The position numbers and the translations under genes are program-made. The notes beneath the pieces were generated by a model. That model was not told the DNA's origin. It did not search any database and saw only the letters and a list, made by a program, of their open reading frames with translations. A stretch of DNA of 64,000 nucleotides from Prevotella sp. (GTDB lineage: Bacteria > Bacteroidota > Bacteroidia > Bacteroidales > Bacteroidaceae): contig JAFZAP010000079.1 of assembly GCA_017557185.1 (NCBI GenBank), positions 1 to 64,000 on the forward strand, given 5' to 3'. Every line of letters starts with the position of its first letter. Position 1 is the stretch's first letter. This document shows positions 26,136 through 34,267 of this stretch, one piece after another.

Positions 26136-26801
26136 ATGATAGAACTGGAACCCATCGCCCGTTTCCGCTCGCCGTTCACGTCGAAATTCGGCATTCCCAA
26201 GCAAAGCGGACTCGTTGAGGAGCTGCGCGGAGAGATTGTCTTCGAGCCGAAGTTCCGCAATGCCGACTATCTGCGGGGATTGGAGGAGTTCGACTACATC
26301 TGGCTGATATGGGAGTTTTCCGGCAATCCGCACAAGGCCGTTAGCCCTGTGGTGCGCCCGCCTGTGCTTGGCGGCAATGAGCGAGTGGGCGTGTTTGCCA
26401 CGCGTTCGCCGTTCCGCCCCAATCCTCTGGGCCTTTCGTCGGTGAAGATAGAAAGCATCGAGTGGGAGAGTGCGCAAGGGCCGGTCATTCACGTACTGGG
26501 TGCCGACCTGATGGATGGAACGCCCATTTACGACATCAAGCCCTACATCGTCTATGCCGACAGCCACGCTGATGCCCGTTCGGGATTTGTCGACCGCCGC
26601 CAATGGCCGAAACTCGAAGTCGTCATTCCCGACTCCCTGAGTGCCGACTTCAGCGAAGAGCAGCTGGACGCTTTGCGCCACACGCTCGAACTCGACCCGC
26701 GCCCCCATTATCAGAACGACCCCCAAAAGGTCTATGGAATGCCTTTCGAGGGTCGTGATATTCACTTCCGCGTCAGCGACGGTGTGCTCACCGTACTATA
26801 A
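26136..26801 (+). CDS. trmO: tRNA (N6-threonylcarbamoyladenosine(37)-N6)-methyltransferase TrmO
   Basis: A 221-residue member of the TsaA/YaeB family that methylates the t6A37 base of ACY-decoding tRNAs using S-adenosylmethionine. Family marks: PIARFRSPFTSKFGIPKQSGLVEEL, LEEFDYIWLIWEFS, GVFATRSPFRPNPLGLSSVKI and GADLMDGTPIYDIKPYIVYAD. The last segment and the RSPFRPNP loop form the SAM site. It is the last gene of the plus-strand unit. Its final 14 bp overlap the 3' end of the convergent pectate lyase gene. Confidence 0.93.
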   Translation: MIELEPIARFRSPFTSKFGIPKQSGLVEELRGEIVFEPKFRNADYLRGLEEFDYIWLIWEFSGNPHKAVSPVVRPPVLGGNERVGVFATRSPFRPNPLGLSSVKIESIEWESAQGPVIHVLGADLMDGTPIYDIKPYIVYADSHADARSGFVDRRQWPKLEVVIPDSLSADFSEEQLDALRHTLELDPRPHYQNDPQKVYGMPFEGRDIHFRVSDGVLTVL

Positions 26802-28035
26802 CCCGACTCGTCTTTCTCGTTTGGTCGCTCATCACATCGGTCTTGATGAGCACTCCCTTCGTGTTGGGTGACACCCTGACGCCAGCCGTGTTGTAATAGA
26901 TGGTCTCAACGATGCTCGGCATCGTCTCGCCAACGATGATTTGCGTAGTGAAGGGTTCGCCTTCCTGGATATTGAGCGTTGCGCCGGCACCCGTCGAAGG
27001 ATCGGCGACGGCTGCTTCCACCTCGCTTGCCTCCAAAGAATCGTATTTGTATTGCGAGGAAGGAATGAAGTACTCGATGCTGCCCGAGCGCTTTTGCGTA
27101 TCGGTCGCCCCGAGGTTGCCCGTAACCGTTACGTTATAATCCGTATAGCCGGTCTTCGTGGCATAGTTCTTCCAAGGAGTGGCCTTCGCCTTACTGCTTG
27201 TGAACGCACATTTCTCGATATACACATTGCTGCGATAGCCCACGCCGACACAGTAGTTGGCGAGTGTTGTGGAGTAGAGGCAATTCAACACGTGAACCTT
27301 TCCGAAGCGTATGCGGGGCATGCGCTCGCGACAACCCTCGTCCCACCAGCAACAGGCAAACGTGGTGTTCAGACAGCCCTCGTCGGAAGCCGTGTCGCTA
27401 CCTCCCCAGAGGTTACTGAAGCGATGGTCGTTGCTACCGCCCGAGCCGCCTGCCTTCGGTTCGATGAGATAGCGGAAGCGGCACCAGGTCACCGAAACAT
27501 AGTTCGCCTGGTTGTTGCAATCGAAATTGCCGTCGACGCCGTCCTGGAAATCACAATGGTCAATCCAAATGTGCTCACTTGACTGAAGAGTGAGATTGTC
27601 GTTGGCGTCGATATCGTAGGCTCCTGCGCTCTTGAAGGTCATGTTGCGCATGATGAGGTTCTGGCAGCGCTTGATGAGCATGATGCCCGTCTTTGCCTTC
27701 TCCGTGCGGTTCGTGTTGACCATCGCCGATCCGGGCAGACCGTAGATGGTCAGGTTCTTGGTGTCCTGCACATAAACATAGCCGCTGGTCTCGATTTCCC
27801 CCTTGATGTAGATGGTCATCTTGCTATCGGCATCGTTCTTCGTTTTGTTGCGTGCCGTTTGCAAAGCACTCTCCAACTCGGCGAGGGTAGTAACGACAAC
27901 TGGGTTCTCGTCGTTGCCGCCCGTTACGGAAGCGCCTACCGAAGCCCACCCAACAGGTGTTGAGCTGTTTGAGGGGATAGCTTGAGCGACAATTGTCGTT
28001 GCCAACAGGAGTATGAGGCAGGCCAGCTTGTTCAT
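26788..28035 (-). CDS. Secreted pectate lyase, polysaccharide lyase family 1
   Basis: A 415-residue protein with a signal peptide (1-19, cut near AQA-IPS) and a right-handed beta-helix. PL1 marks are IYGLPGSAMVNT, the calcium-binding HIWIDHCDFQDGVDGNFDC, and CRERMPRIRFGKVHVLNCLYS with the catalytic arginine and substrate-binding residues. The extra cysteine-rich FACCWWDEGC is notable. The C-terminus (YNTAGVRVSPNTKGVLIKTD) looks like a short Por-type sorting tail. It cleaves polygalacturonate by beta-elimination and probably works with the pectin cluster at 34680-42816. It overlaps trmO tail-to-tail by 14 bp. No -7 element was found close upstream; transcription could read in past the tRNA terminator. 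Confidence 0.9.
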   Translation of the reverse strand: MNKLACLILLLATTIVAQAIPSNSSTPVGWASVGASVTGGNDENPVVVTTLAELESALQTARNKTKNDADSKMTIYIKGEIETSGYVYVQDTKNLTIYGLPGSAMVNTNRTEKAKTGIMLIKRCQNLIMRNMTFKSAGAYDIDANDNLTLQSSEHIWIDHCDFQDGVDGNFDCNNQANYVSVTWCRFRYLIEPKAGGSGGSNDHRFSNLWGGSDTASDEGCLNTTFACCWWDEGCRERMPRIRFGKVHVLNCLYSTTLANYCVGVGYRSNVYIEKCAFTSSKAKATPWKNYATKTGYTDYNVTVTGNLGATDTQKRSGSIEYFIPSSQYKYDSLEASEVEAAVADPSTGAGATLNIQEGEPFTTQIIVGETMPSIVETIYYNTAGVRVSPNTKGVLIKTDVMSDQTRKTSRVIVR

Positions 28036-28079
28036 CTCGGTTGTAATATTGTAGTTCGTCGTTTATGGGTATATATATG

Positions 28080-28109
28080 AAAAAACCCGGCTCCAAATGG
28101 ATAACCGGG
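28080..28109 (-). terminator. Rho-independent terminator after tRNA-Phe
   Basis: On minus, CCCGG (complement of 28105-28109) and CCGGG (complement of 28086-28090) form a stem around an inner TCC/GGA pair. TTTTTTC follows (complement of 28079-28085). It lies 18 bp after the tRNA and before the pectate lyase ATG. Confidence 0.8.
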
Positions 28110-28126
28110 CCTAATGAAAGGAGGAG

Positions 28127-28199
28127 TGGTACCTCCAGGAATCGAACCGGGGACACACGGATTTTCAGTCCGATGCTCTACCAACTGAGCTAAGGCACC
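28127..28199 (-). tRNA. tRNA-Phe (anticodon GAA)
   Basis: A 73-nt cloverleaf. The acceptor stem is GGTGCCT/AGGTACC with one G-T pair. The D arm is AGCTCAGTTGGTAGAGC, the anticodon stem TCGGA/TCCGT carries loop CTGAAAA (anticodon GAA), and the T arm holds GGTTCGATTCC. The discriminator is A and no CCA is encoded. A TACCTTTG promoter element is 38 bp upstream and a terminator is downstream, so it is a single-gene unit. Confidence 0.97.
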
Positions 28200-28237
28200 A
28201 TGTTCTGCGTTTCCACGCTTCCTTTCTTTTGCGGTTG

Positions 28238-28245
28238 CAAAGGTA
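28238..28245 (-). promoter_or_regulatory. -7 element (TACCTTTG) for tRNA-Phe
   Basis: A perfect -7 element on minus, 38 bp upstream of the mature tRNA 5' end. This implies a short 5' leader to be removed by RNase P, whose RNA gene is also in this window. Confidence 0.75.
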
Positions 28246-28314
28246 CGAACTTATTTCGGATTATGCAAACTTTTTCGTAACTTTTTTTCTAAACAGGGTG
28301 TTTTTTTCTTGTTT

Positions 28315-29373
28315 TCACCCTTTCAGCGGGTTCCATCCTTGTGCCTGAAGCGGGAATTCCTGGTTGTCGCGTGTCACGAGAATCGAGCCCAGTTCCTGCT
28401 TGGTGATGTGTCCGATGAGGTGTATTCCGTCGATGTCCTGAATCTTCTCGTGGTCGCCGATGGGCACGGTGAATAGCAGTTCATAGTCTTCGCCTCCGTT
28501 CATGGCGCATGTGGTGACATTCATGTTCATCTCCTCCGCCATGACCGCCGTCTGGTAGTCGATGGGCAGGTTCTTCTCAAAGACGCGGCACCCGACTCCC
28601 GATTGCTTGCAGATGTGCAGGAGTTCGGAGGAGAGGCCGTCGCTGATGTCCATCATGGCCGTCGGACGTACGCCTACTTCGCGCAGACGGGCGATGATGT
28701 CGCCTCGCGCATCGGGTTCGAGTTGCCGTTGGAGAAGATATTCCTTGCCTGAGAAATCAGGCTGGAAGTCGGGCAGGGGAGTGCCCTTCTGCTTCTTCTG
28801 GTGCTCGTTCACCATCTGGTAGTAGACGGCCTTCTCGCGTTCCAGCAGCTGGAGTCCCATGTAGGCGGCACCGAGGTCGCCCGTGACGCAGATGAGATCG
28901 GTGTCGCGAGCGCCTTTGCGATAGACGATGTCCTCCTTGTCGGCCTCGCCGATGCAGGTGATGCTGATGGCAAGACCCGTGTAGGAAGACGTGGTGTCGC
29001 CCCCGACGATATCGACATTCCATTTCTCGCAAGCTGCCCGCAAGCCACGATAGAAGTCCTCGAGGTCTTCCACCGTGAAGCGCTTGCTGAGGGCGATGCT
29101 CACGATGAGCTGGCGCGGTGTGCCGTTCATGGCAAAGATATCGCTGATGTTCACCATTGCCGACTTATAGCCGAGGTGTTGCATCGAGATATAGGTGAGG
29201 TCGAAGTGTATGCCCTCCATGAGCATATCCGACGTGACCAGCACCTCTTTGTCGGGATAGTGAAGAACGGCACAATCGTCGCCGATGCCGTAGCGTGTCG
29301 ATTCGTTACGGGGCTTGATGTCTTTGGTGAGATGGTCGATCAGGCCGAACTCACCGAGCTTTGCAATTTCCAT
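28315..29373 (-). CDS. thiL: Thiamine-phosphate kinase
   Basis: A 352-residue enzyme of the AIR synthase-like fold that phosphorylates thiamine monophosphate to the diphosphate cofactor. Family marks are the N-terminal LGEFGLIDHLTK, the nucleotide/metal site GIGDDCAVL, VTSDMLMEGIHFDLTY, VGGDTTSS, and MMDISDGLSSELLHIC. The C-terminal NGGEDYELLFTVP is also typical. It follows the purine nucleoside phosphorylase gene by 16 bp and ends the sppA-lpxK-PNP-thiL string. No thiamine riboswitch precedes it. Confidence 0.95.
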   Translation of the reverse strand: MEIAKLGEFGLIDHLTKDIKPRNESTRYGIGDDCAVLHYPDKEVLVTSDMLMEGIHFDLTYISMQHLGYKSAMVNISDIFAMNGTPRQLIVSIALSKRFTVEDLEDFYRGLRAACEKWNVDIVGGDTTSSYTGLAISITCIGEADKEDIVYRKGARDTDLICVTGDLGAAYMGLQLLEREKAVYYQMVNEHQKKQKGTPLPDFQPDFSGKEYLLQRQLEPDARGDIIARLREVGVRPTAMMDISDGLSSELLHICKQSGVGCRVFEKNLPIDYQTAVMAEEMNMNVTTCAMNGGEDYELLFTVPIGDHEKIQDIDGIHLIGHITKQELGSILVTRDNQEFPLQAQGWNPLKG

Positions 29374-29389
29374 GTTGGGAAGTTAGAGT

Positions 29390-30199
29390 TTATAGTCTGT
29401 TGACCATCTCGCGAATCAAACCGGTCATGATGGGCTGGGCCTTGTTGGCGGCTTCCTGCACCTCCTCGTGGCTCACCTGCACGGGCGGGTCGAAGCCTCC
29501 GAGGTCGGTAATCACGCTGATGCCGAACGTCTTGATGCCGCAATGGTGGGCGACGATCACTTCCGGAACGGTCGACATACCGACGGCTTGTCCGCCAAGC
29601 TTTGCATACATGCGGTATTCAGCCGGAGTCTCGAAGGTCGGGCCCTGCACACCCACATACACACCGTGCACGAGGCGGATGCCCTTCTCTTCGGCAATCT
29701 CGTTGGCCATCTTGATGAGTTCCGGGTCGTAGACCTGATGCATGTCGGGGAAGCGCGGTCCCGTGGGGAAGTTCGGCCCGTGAAGCGGATGCTCGGGGAA
29801 GAAGTTGATGTGGTCGGTGATCACCATCAAGTCGCCGATGCGGAACTTCGGGCTCATGCCGCCGGCTGCATTCGACACGAAGAGAGTCTCGATGCCCAGC
29901 TCGTACATCACGCGCTCAGGGAAGGTGACCTGCTTCATGTCGTAGCCCTCATAGTAGTGGAAGCGTCCCTTCATGGCAAGGATGTCCTTGTTGCCGAGCT
30001 TTCCGAAGATGAGCTTTCCGCTATGTCCCTCAACGGTGGACACGGGGAAGTTAGGTATGTCGCCGTACGGAATCTCTACGGCATCAGTTATCTCTGAAGC
30101 TAATTCTCCGAGGCCGCTCCCCAGAATGATTGCTATCTTTGGGTTTGATGTCATCCTTTGTTTTAACCAGGATGCTGTTTCTTGAATTTTTTTGTACAT
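29390..30199 (-). CDS. Purine nucleoside phosphorylase (family 2, trimeric type)
   Basis: 269 residues from the ATG at 30199 (MYKKIQETASWLKQRM), the normal family start. It cleaves purine (deoxy)nucleosides with phosphate. Marks: IAIILGSGLGELA (phosphate loop), VEGHSGKLIFGKLG, FVSNAAGGMSP, and QGPTFETPAEYRMYAKLGGQAVGMSTVPEV. These belong to the human-like PNP/PunA group rather than the DeoD group. Its first 116 bp also encode the C-terminus of LpxK in another frame, so the start was checked. The protein would lose its phosphate loop region if it began after the overlap. Confidence 0.93.
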   Translation of the reverse strand: MYKKIQETASWLKQRMTSNPKIAIILGSGLGELASEITDAVEIPYGDIPNFPVSTVEGHSGKLIFGKLGNKDILAMKGRFHYYEGYDMKQVTFPERVMYELGIETLFVSNAAGGMSPKFRIGDLMVITDHINFFPEHPLHGPNFPTGPRFPDMHQVYDPELIKMANEIAEEKGIRLVHGVYVGVQGPTFETPAEYRMYAKLGGQAVGMSTVPEVIVAHHCGIKTFGISVITDLGGFDPPVQVSHEEVQEAANKAQPIMTGLIREMVNRL

Positions 30200-31283
30200 A
30201 ACTAAGGATTTTATGGTTAAAGTTTTCTTCTTGGTCGAGCATGAACTTGATGCGGATGGGCAGGGCGAAGAGGTTCTTCCTGACGTCGTCGGAGAGGCCT
30301 TCCACTTCGTAGAGACGCGCGGCATCCTTCTCGGTGGTGATGATCATGCGAGGTTCGGGAAGGGCTTCAAACGCCTCGTTGATGCGCCTGATGTCCTTTG
30401 CCTTGAAGTAGTGGTGGTCGCCGAAGGTGAGTGGTGTGATGCTCTTGCAATGCGGCTCCAGGTCGTCAATCATCTGCTGGGGCGAGGCAATGCCCGTGAG
30501 GAGCAGCACCGACGTCTCAGCGGGAATCTCAGCCAACGGCTTCTCTGCTGATGCGACGGGGCTTGCTTCGTCGGGGAAGAGCGGTTCCAGCCGCCCGTAC
30601 TCCAGCGTGGTGAAGAACAAGTCCTGATAGGGGAAGAGGTTGAGAGCCCTTGTGAGCACGCGGAACTCCATCGGCTTCAGGTCCTTCGGGCATTTGGTGA
30701 TGATCACCATATCGGCCCTCTGCTTGCCCTTCGACGGCTCGCGGAGCCTTCCTGCCGGCAACATTCGGTCGTAGATGATCAGGCGGTGGTAGTCGATGAG
30801 CAGGATGTTGATACCCGGCTTCACGTAGCGATGCTGGTAGGCATCGTCGAGCAGAATCACATCGACGTTGTTGGTGGCTTCATCGGTGGTGAGGCGCACA
30901 ATGCCGTTGTTGCGCTTCTTGTCGACAGCCACATAGGCCTTCGGGAACTTCCGCAGCATCTGGTAGGGCTCGTCGCCGATGTCGCGCACGGTGCTATCGG
31001 CATCGGCTAGCACATACCCTCTCGTCTTCCGCTTATAGCCGCGCGAGAGCACCGCCACCTGTATCTTGTCCTGGAAGAGTCGCACGAGGTGTTCCACATG
31101 CGGCGTCTTGCCGGCTCCGCCCACGGTGATGTTTCCCACCGCGATGACGGGAATCTTATAGGTGTGGCTCTTCAGAATGCCCAAGTCGAACATTCTGTTC
31201 CTGAACCTTACCACGATGCTGTAGATCCAGCTCAGCGGCAGCAGCCATTCGTTGATACTGATGAAATCGCCCTCGCGTCGCAT
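30084..31283 (-). CDS. lpxK: Tetraacyldisaccharide 4'-kinase (lipid A synthesis)
   Basis: A 399-residue inner-membrane-associated kinase that phosphorylates the lipid A disaccharide. The N-terminal hydrophobic segment (WLLPLSWIYSIVV) and the Walker-A-like VGNITVGGAGKTPHVEHL are diagnostic. VLSRGYKRKTRGYV, ILLDDAYQHRYVKPG and TTEKDAARLYE also fit. The last about 38 residues (SILVKTKDD onward, ending ISFRDN) are translated from DNA that also encodes the N-terminus of the purine nucleoside phosphorylase. It lies 59 bp after sppA, separated by a 9-bp CTAG-type array. Function is clear from the family. Confidence 0.93.
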   Translation of the reverse strand: MRREGDFISINEWLLPLSWIYSIVVRFRNRMFDLGILKSHTYKIPVIAVGNITVGGAGKTPHVEHLVRLFQDKIQVAVLSRGYKRKTRGYVLADADSTVRDIGDEPYQMLRKFPKAYVAVDKKRNNGIVRLTTDEATNNVDVILLDDAYQHRYVKPGINILLIDYHRLIIYDRMLPAGRLREPSKGKQRADMVIITKCPKDLKPMEFRVLTRALNLFPYQDLFFTTLEYGRLEPLFPDEASPVASAEKPLAEIPAETSVLLLTGIASPQQMIDDLEPHCKSITPLTFGDHHYFKAKDIRRINEAFEALPEPRMIITTEKDAARLYEVEGLSDDVRKNLFALPIRIKFMLDQEENFNHKILSYVQKNSRNSILVKTKDDIKPKDSNHSGERPRRISFRDN

Positions 31284-31300
31284 AGCTTTCGTTATTTTTC

Positions 31301-31340
31301 CTAGAGATACTAGTAGTCCTAGTGATACTAGTTTGTCTAG
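31301..31340. repeat. CTAG array with exact 9-bp period
   Basis: CTAG occurs at 31301, 31310, 31319, 31328 and 31337, each separated by five variable bases (AGATA, TAGTC, TGATA, TTTGT). The array occupies most of the 59-bp gap between the sppA stop and the lpxK start. CTAG is usually scarce in bacterial DNA, so five in exact register is not expected by chance. Confidence 0.75.
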
Positions 31341-31342
31341 TT

Positions 31343-33112
31343 TTACCGGATGTTCAGATAGTAGGGCAGACGTGCCTGCACGGGATTGATGCTTGAGGCT
31401 TCACGCATGAGCATGAAGGGCTTGTAGTACTCGCCGAGAGCCACGCGCATCTGTGCATCGAGGTAGTTGCCGCCCTTCGCCTTGTTCATGAGCTGGTCGA
31501 GGAGCGAGGGCTGTGCGGGATAGGCAGCCGTGTAGTATTCGTCGACCTTAGCCAGCTGGGCAGCCTTGGCAACGGCCTTGTCGAGTCCGCCGATCTCGTC
31601 GACGAGCTTGATCTTCAGGGCGTCCTCACCCGTGAACACATGTCCCTGGGCGATAGCCTCCACCTGGTCGATGGTGAGCTTGCGACCGTCGGCCACGCGC
31701 TTGCGGAAGAGGGAGTAGCCGTTGTTGATGTAGTTCTGGAGGTAGCCCAGTTCCTCGGCGTTGAAGGCACGCGAGCTGGCGCCGAAGGCCGAGTTGCGGT
31801 TGGTCTTCACCTCGTCGAACTTCAGGCCGAGCTTCTGCGTCATGAGCTGCGAACGGTCGGGGAACACGCCGAAGATACCGATGGAACCCGTGAGCGTGGT
31901 GGGTTCGGCGAAGATGTAGTTAGAGCCGCAGCTGATGTAGTAGCCGCCCGAGGCAGCATAGCCGCCCATCGACACTACCACAGGCTTCTTGGCCTTGAGC
32001 AGTTCCACCTGATGCCAGATCTGCTCGGAGGCATAGGCAGAGCCGCCGCCGGAGTTCACGCGGATGACCACAGCCTTCACGTTGTCGTCGTCGGCCAGCG
32101 CCTGCAGGTCCTTGTTCACCTCGTTGCCCACAATCTGGTGACCGCCGCCCATGACGATACCCTGCGTGGGATCATCGACGATGTCGCCATAAGCGTAGTA
32201 GACGGCAATCTTCTCGCCGTCGCGCTTCTGCTTCACGTTCTGCATCTCAGCGATGCTCACTTGGCGGATATCCTTGTCGTCGTCGAGCTCCAGCAGCTTC
32301 TTCACCTCGGCCTTCACCTGGTCGTGATAGAGCAGCGCATCGACGAGCTTCGCCTTCTTGATGGATTCAGCACCCTCGAACATCACGAGGCGGTCGGCAA
32401 GGGCATTCAGCGAGTCGACGGTGATCTTGCGGCTGTCGCTGACGGCCTTCACCACGTTGCGCCAGATGCCGTCGATATAGGCCTGTGTCTGTTCGCGGTT
32501 GGCATCGCTCATGTGGTCCTCGGTGTACATCTCAGTAGCACTCTTGTACTTACCGACCTTCACCACCTGCATCTTGATGCCCACCTTGCCCAGCAGGTCC
32601 TTCACGAACATGGGCTCGGAGGCGATGCCGTGCCAGTCGACTTGTCCGTTGGGGTTCAGCCAAACCTTGTCGGCCACCGAGCACAGATAGTAGGTGCCCT
32701 GCGTGTAGGTGTCGCCGTAGGCAACAATCCACTTGCCCGATTTCTTGAAGTCGAGTAGGGCGTTGCGCACCTCCTGAAGCGAGGCGTAGTCGGCCGAGAA
32801 ACTGCCGGCTTCCATATAGATACCTTTCACGTTGTCGTTGTCCTTGGCCTTGCGGATGGCCTCGAGGGTCTCGTGCAGGCCCATCGTGCCTACGGCGGAG
32901 CCCAGGAACTGAGCCATCGTATTGTCGCCTGCCTGTTCCTCCATCGTTCCCGATAGGTTCATGACGAGCACGGAGTTGTCGCCAACACTCTTGGTTGCCT
33001 CACCCGAAGCCACCATTCCCACGAGGCTCATAGCGCCCATAATGAGCAAAACCAGTCCTAAAATCACGATGCCGACGATCGTTGCCAGCACATACTTGAA
33101 GAAGTCTTTCAT
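31343..33112 (-). CDS. sppA: Signal peptide peptidase SppA, 67-kDa type
   Basis: A 589-residue membrane-anchored serine protease with one N-terminal hydrophobic helix (10-33). The duplicated ClpP-like fold is visible. The lysine of the Ser-Lys dyad lies in VGKYKSATEMYTEDHMS in the first half. The serine lies in MGGYAASGGYYISCGSNYIFAEP in the second half, after VIRVNSGGGSAYASE. TGSIGIFGVFPD and the C-terminal GHVFTGEDALKIKLVDEIGGLD are family marks. It digests signal peptides left in the membrane. It has its own TACCTTTG promoter and heads the unit leading to lpxK. Confidence 0.95.
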   Translation of the reverse strand: MKDFFKYVLATIVGIVILGLVLLIMGAMSLVGMVASGEATKSVGDNSVLVMNLSGTMEEQAGDNTMAQFLGSAVGTMGLHETLEAIRKAKDNDNVKGIYMEAGSFSADYASLQEVRNALLDFKKSGKWIVAYGDTYTQGTYYLCSVADKVWLNPNGQVDWHGIASEPMFVKDLLGKVGIKMQVVKVGKYKSATEMYTEDHMSDANREQTQAYIDGIWRNVVKAVSDSRKITVDSLNALADRLVMFEGAESIKKAKLVDALLYHDQVKAEVKKLLELDDDKDIRQVSIAEMQNVKQKRDGEKIAVYYAYGDIVDDPTQGIVMGGGHQIVGNEVNKDLQALADDDNVKAVVIRVNSGGGSAYASEQIWHQVELLKAKKPVVVSMGGYAASGGYYISCGSNYIFAEPTTLTGSIGIFGVFPDRSQLMTQKLGLKFDEVKTNRNSAFGASSRAFNAEELGYLQNYINNGYSLFRKRVADGRKLTIDQVEAIAQGHVFTGEDALKIKLVDEIGGLDKAVAKAAQLAKVDEYYTAAYPAQPSLLDQLMNKAKGGNYLDAQMRVALGEYYKPFMLMREASSINPVQARLPYYLNIR

Positions 33113-33147
33113 AAGCTTTTTGTTGTTTTGTTGAAAATTCTATCTTG

Positions 33148-33155
33148 CAAAGGTA
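33148..33155 (-). promoter_or_regulatory. -7 element (TACCTTTG) for sppA
   Basis: A perfect -7 element on minus, 35 bp upstream of the sppA ATG. Confidence 0.7.
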
Positions 33156-33218
33156 CGAAATGTTTTCAAAAATCACAAAAAAATTGCGTATTTCTTTCAC
33201 CTTATTAAATAATAATCG

Positions 33219-33226
33219 TACTTTTG
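33219..33226 (+). promoter_or_regulatory. Possible -7 element (TACTTTTG) upstream of the SDR gene
   Basis: TACTTTTG fits TAnnTTTG and is the only such site before the SDR gene. If used, the 5' UTR of about 235 nt would contain the family B repeats and the whole 22-bp array. Confidence 0.45.
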
Positions 33227-33255
33227 CAAAGGAAATGCAAGGAAACTATATACAA

Positions 33256-33323
33256 TTTACGCGACACGTCGCGTCCCTAGCATTTACGCGACACGTCGCG
33301 TCCCTACACTTCTGGGGTCAAAA
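33256..33323. repeat. Family B palindromic repeats, truncated copy plus full copy
   Basis: A truncated copy (33256-33279) is followed directly by a full copy (33283-33323), each with the ACGCGACACGTCGCGT palindrome and CCCTA. The full copy nearly matches the one at 15834-15874, down to the trailing GGGGTCAAAA. The 22-bp array starts at the next base. Confidence 0.75.
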
Positions 33324-33455
33324 GAGCATAGCTCTAGAACGTCGGGAGCATAGCTTTATACAGGCTGGAGCATAGCTTTACACACACTGGAGCATAGCTC
33401 TAGAGCACCAGTAGCAATGCTTTAGAGCATCTGGAGCAGGTATTTATAACTTATA
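33324..33455 (+). repeat. 22-bp tandem array with GAGCATAGCT core
   Basis: Five units in exact 22-bp register start at 33324, 33346, 33368, 33390 and 33412, and a degenerate sixth at 33434. Each begins with GAGCATAGCTYTA (unit 5 TAGCAATGCTTTA) and ends with eight or nine variable bases that mostly finish in CTG or CAG. The core GAGC-ATA-GCTC is a small palindrome. The array ends 11 bp before the SDR start. A lone core copy is at 13804. There are no spacers of CRISPR type. Confidence 0.8.
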
Positions 33456-33466
33456 AATCGCAACTA

Positions 33467-34267
33467 ATGGATATGGAAAGACGTGCAATCGTGATGGGAG
33501 CCTCGTCGGGAATGGGGCGCGAAGTAGCTCGCCTGTTGCTGGCGAAAGGCTGGCATGTGGGCTTGGGTGCCAGACGTAGAGATGCGCTCGAGGAACTCTG
33601 TAACGAATATCCGCAACTCGCTGTGGCAGAGCAAGTTGACGTAACGAAACCCGATGCCGAAGAGCGGCTTCTGGCACTCATCGAACGGCTCGGCGGCATG
33701 GATGTCTACGTCCATATGGCAGGCATCGGCAAGCAGAATACCGCCCTCGAACCGTCGATTGAGCTCGCCACAACGGAGACCAACGGCCTCGGATTCACCC
33801 GTATGGTGGGTGCCGCTTTTCGCTACTTCAGAGGCGAAAATTGCGATGAAACCGCCGAAAATGATCAAAAAACTGCCGAAAAATGCAAGAAATCGGGCGG
33901 AAAAAGCGGGCATATTGTAGCCATTTCGTCGATTGCGGGCACGAAAGGTCTCGGTCCTGCACCTTCCTATAGCGCCACGAAAGCACTTCAGAACACCTAT
34001 CTCGAAGCCCTGGAGCAGCTCTCCACGAACCTCCGGCTGGGCATCCGCATCACCGATATCCGTCCCGGATTTGTCGACACTCCGCTCATCGAAGGCTCAA
34101 ACTATCCCTTGAAGATGGATGTGCAACGTGTTGCAAGTCAAATAGTTAAAGCCATTGAGCATCGCCGTCATGTCAGCATCGTCGATTGGCGCTACCGTGT
34201 GCTCGTCGGCTTCTGGCGCCTCATTCCCCGCTGGCTGTGGAGGAGGATTCCGTTGTGCAGGCCCTAA
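33467..34267 (+). CDS. Short-chain dehydrogenase/reductase
   Basis: A 266-residue NAD(P)-dependent oxidoreductase of the classical SDR fold. The cofactor loop is GASSGMGRE (10-18). The catalytic serine is in AISSIAG and the catalytic pair in YSATKALQ, followed by RPGFVDTPLI. A charged low-complexity stretch at about 122-148 (CDETAENDQKTAEKCKKSGG) interrupts the helix before the catalytic strand. It comes from an approximately 21-bp in-frame repeat of CCGCCGAAAATG-like units and is not expected in the family. ATG at 33473 is an alternative start. The substrate cannot be inferred. Confidence 0.85.
   Translation: MDMERRAIVMGASSGMGREVARLLLAKGWHVGLGARRRDALEELCNEYPQLAVAEQVDVTKPDAEERLLALIERLGGMDVYVHMAGIGKQNTALEPSIELATTETNGLGFTRMVGAAFRYFRGENCDETAENDQKTAEKCKKSGGKSGHIVAISSIAGTKGLGPAPSYSATKALQNTYLEALEQLSTNLRLGIRITDIRPGFVDTPLIEGSNYPLKMDVQRVASQIVKAIEHRRHVSIVDWRYRVLVGFWRLIPRWLWRRIPLCRP

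Noticed and set aside
33324..33455. CRISPR array
   Set aside because: The period is only 22 bp, the conserved part is 13 bp, there are no spacers of about 30 bp and no cas genes.
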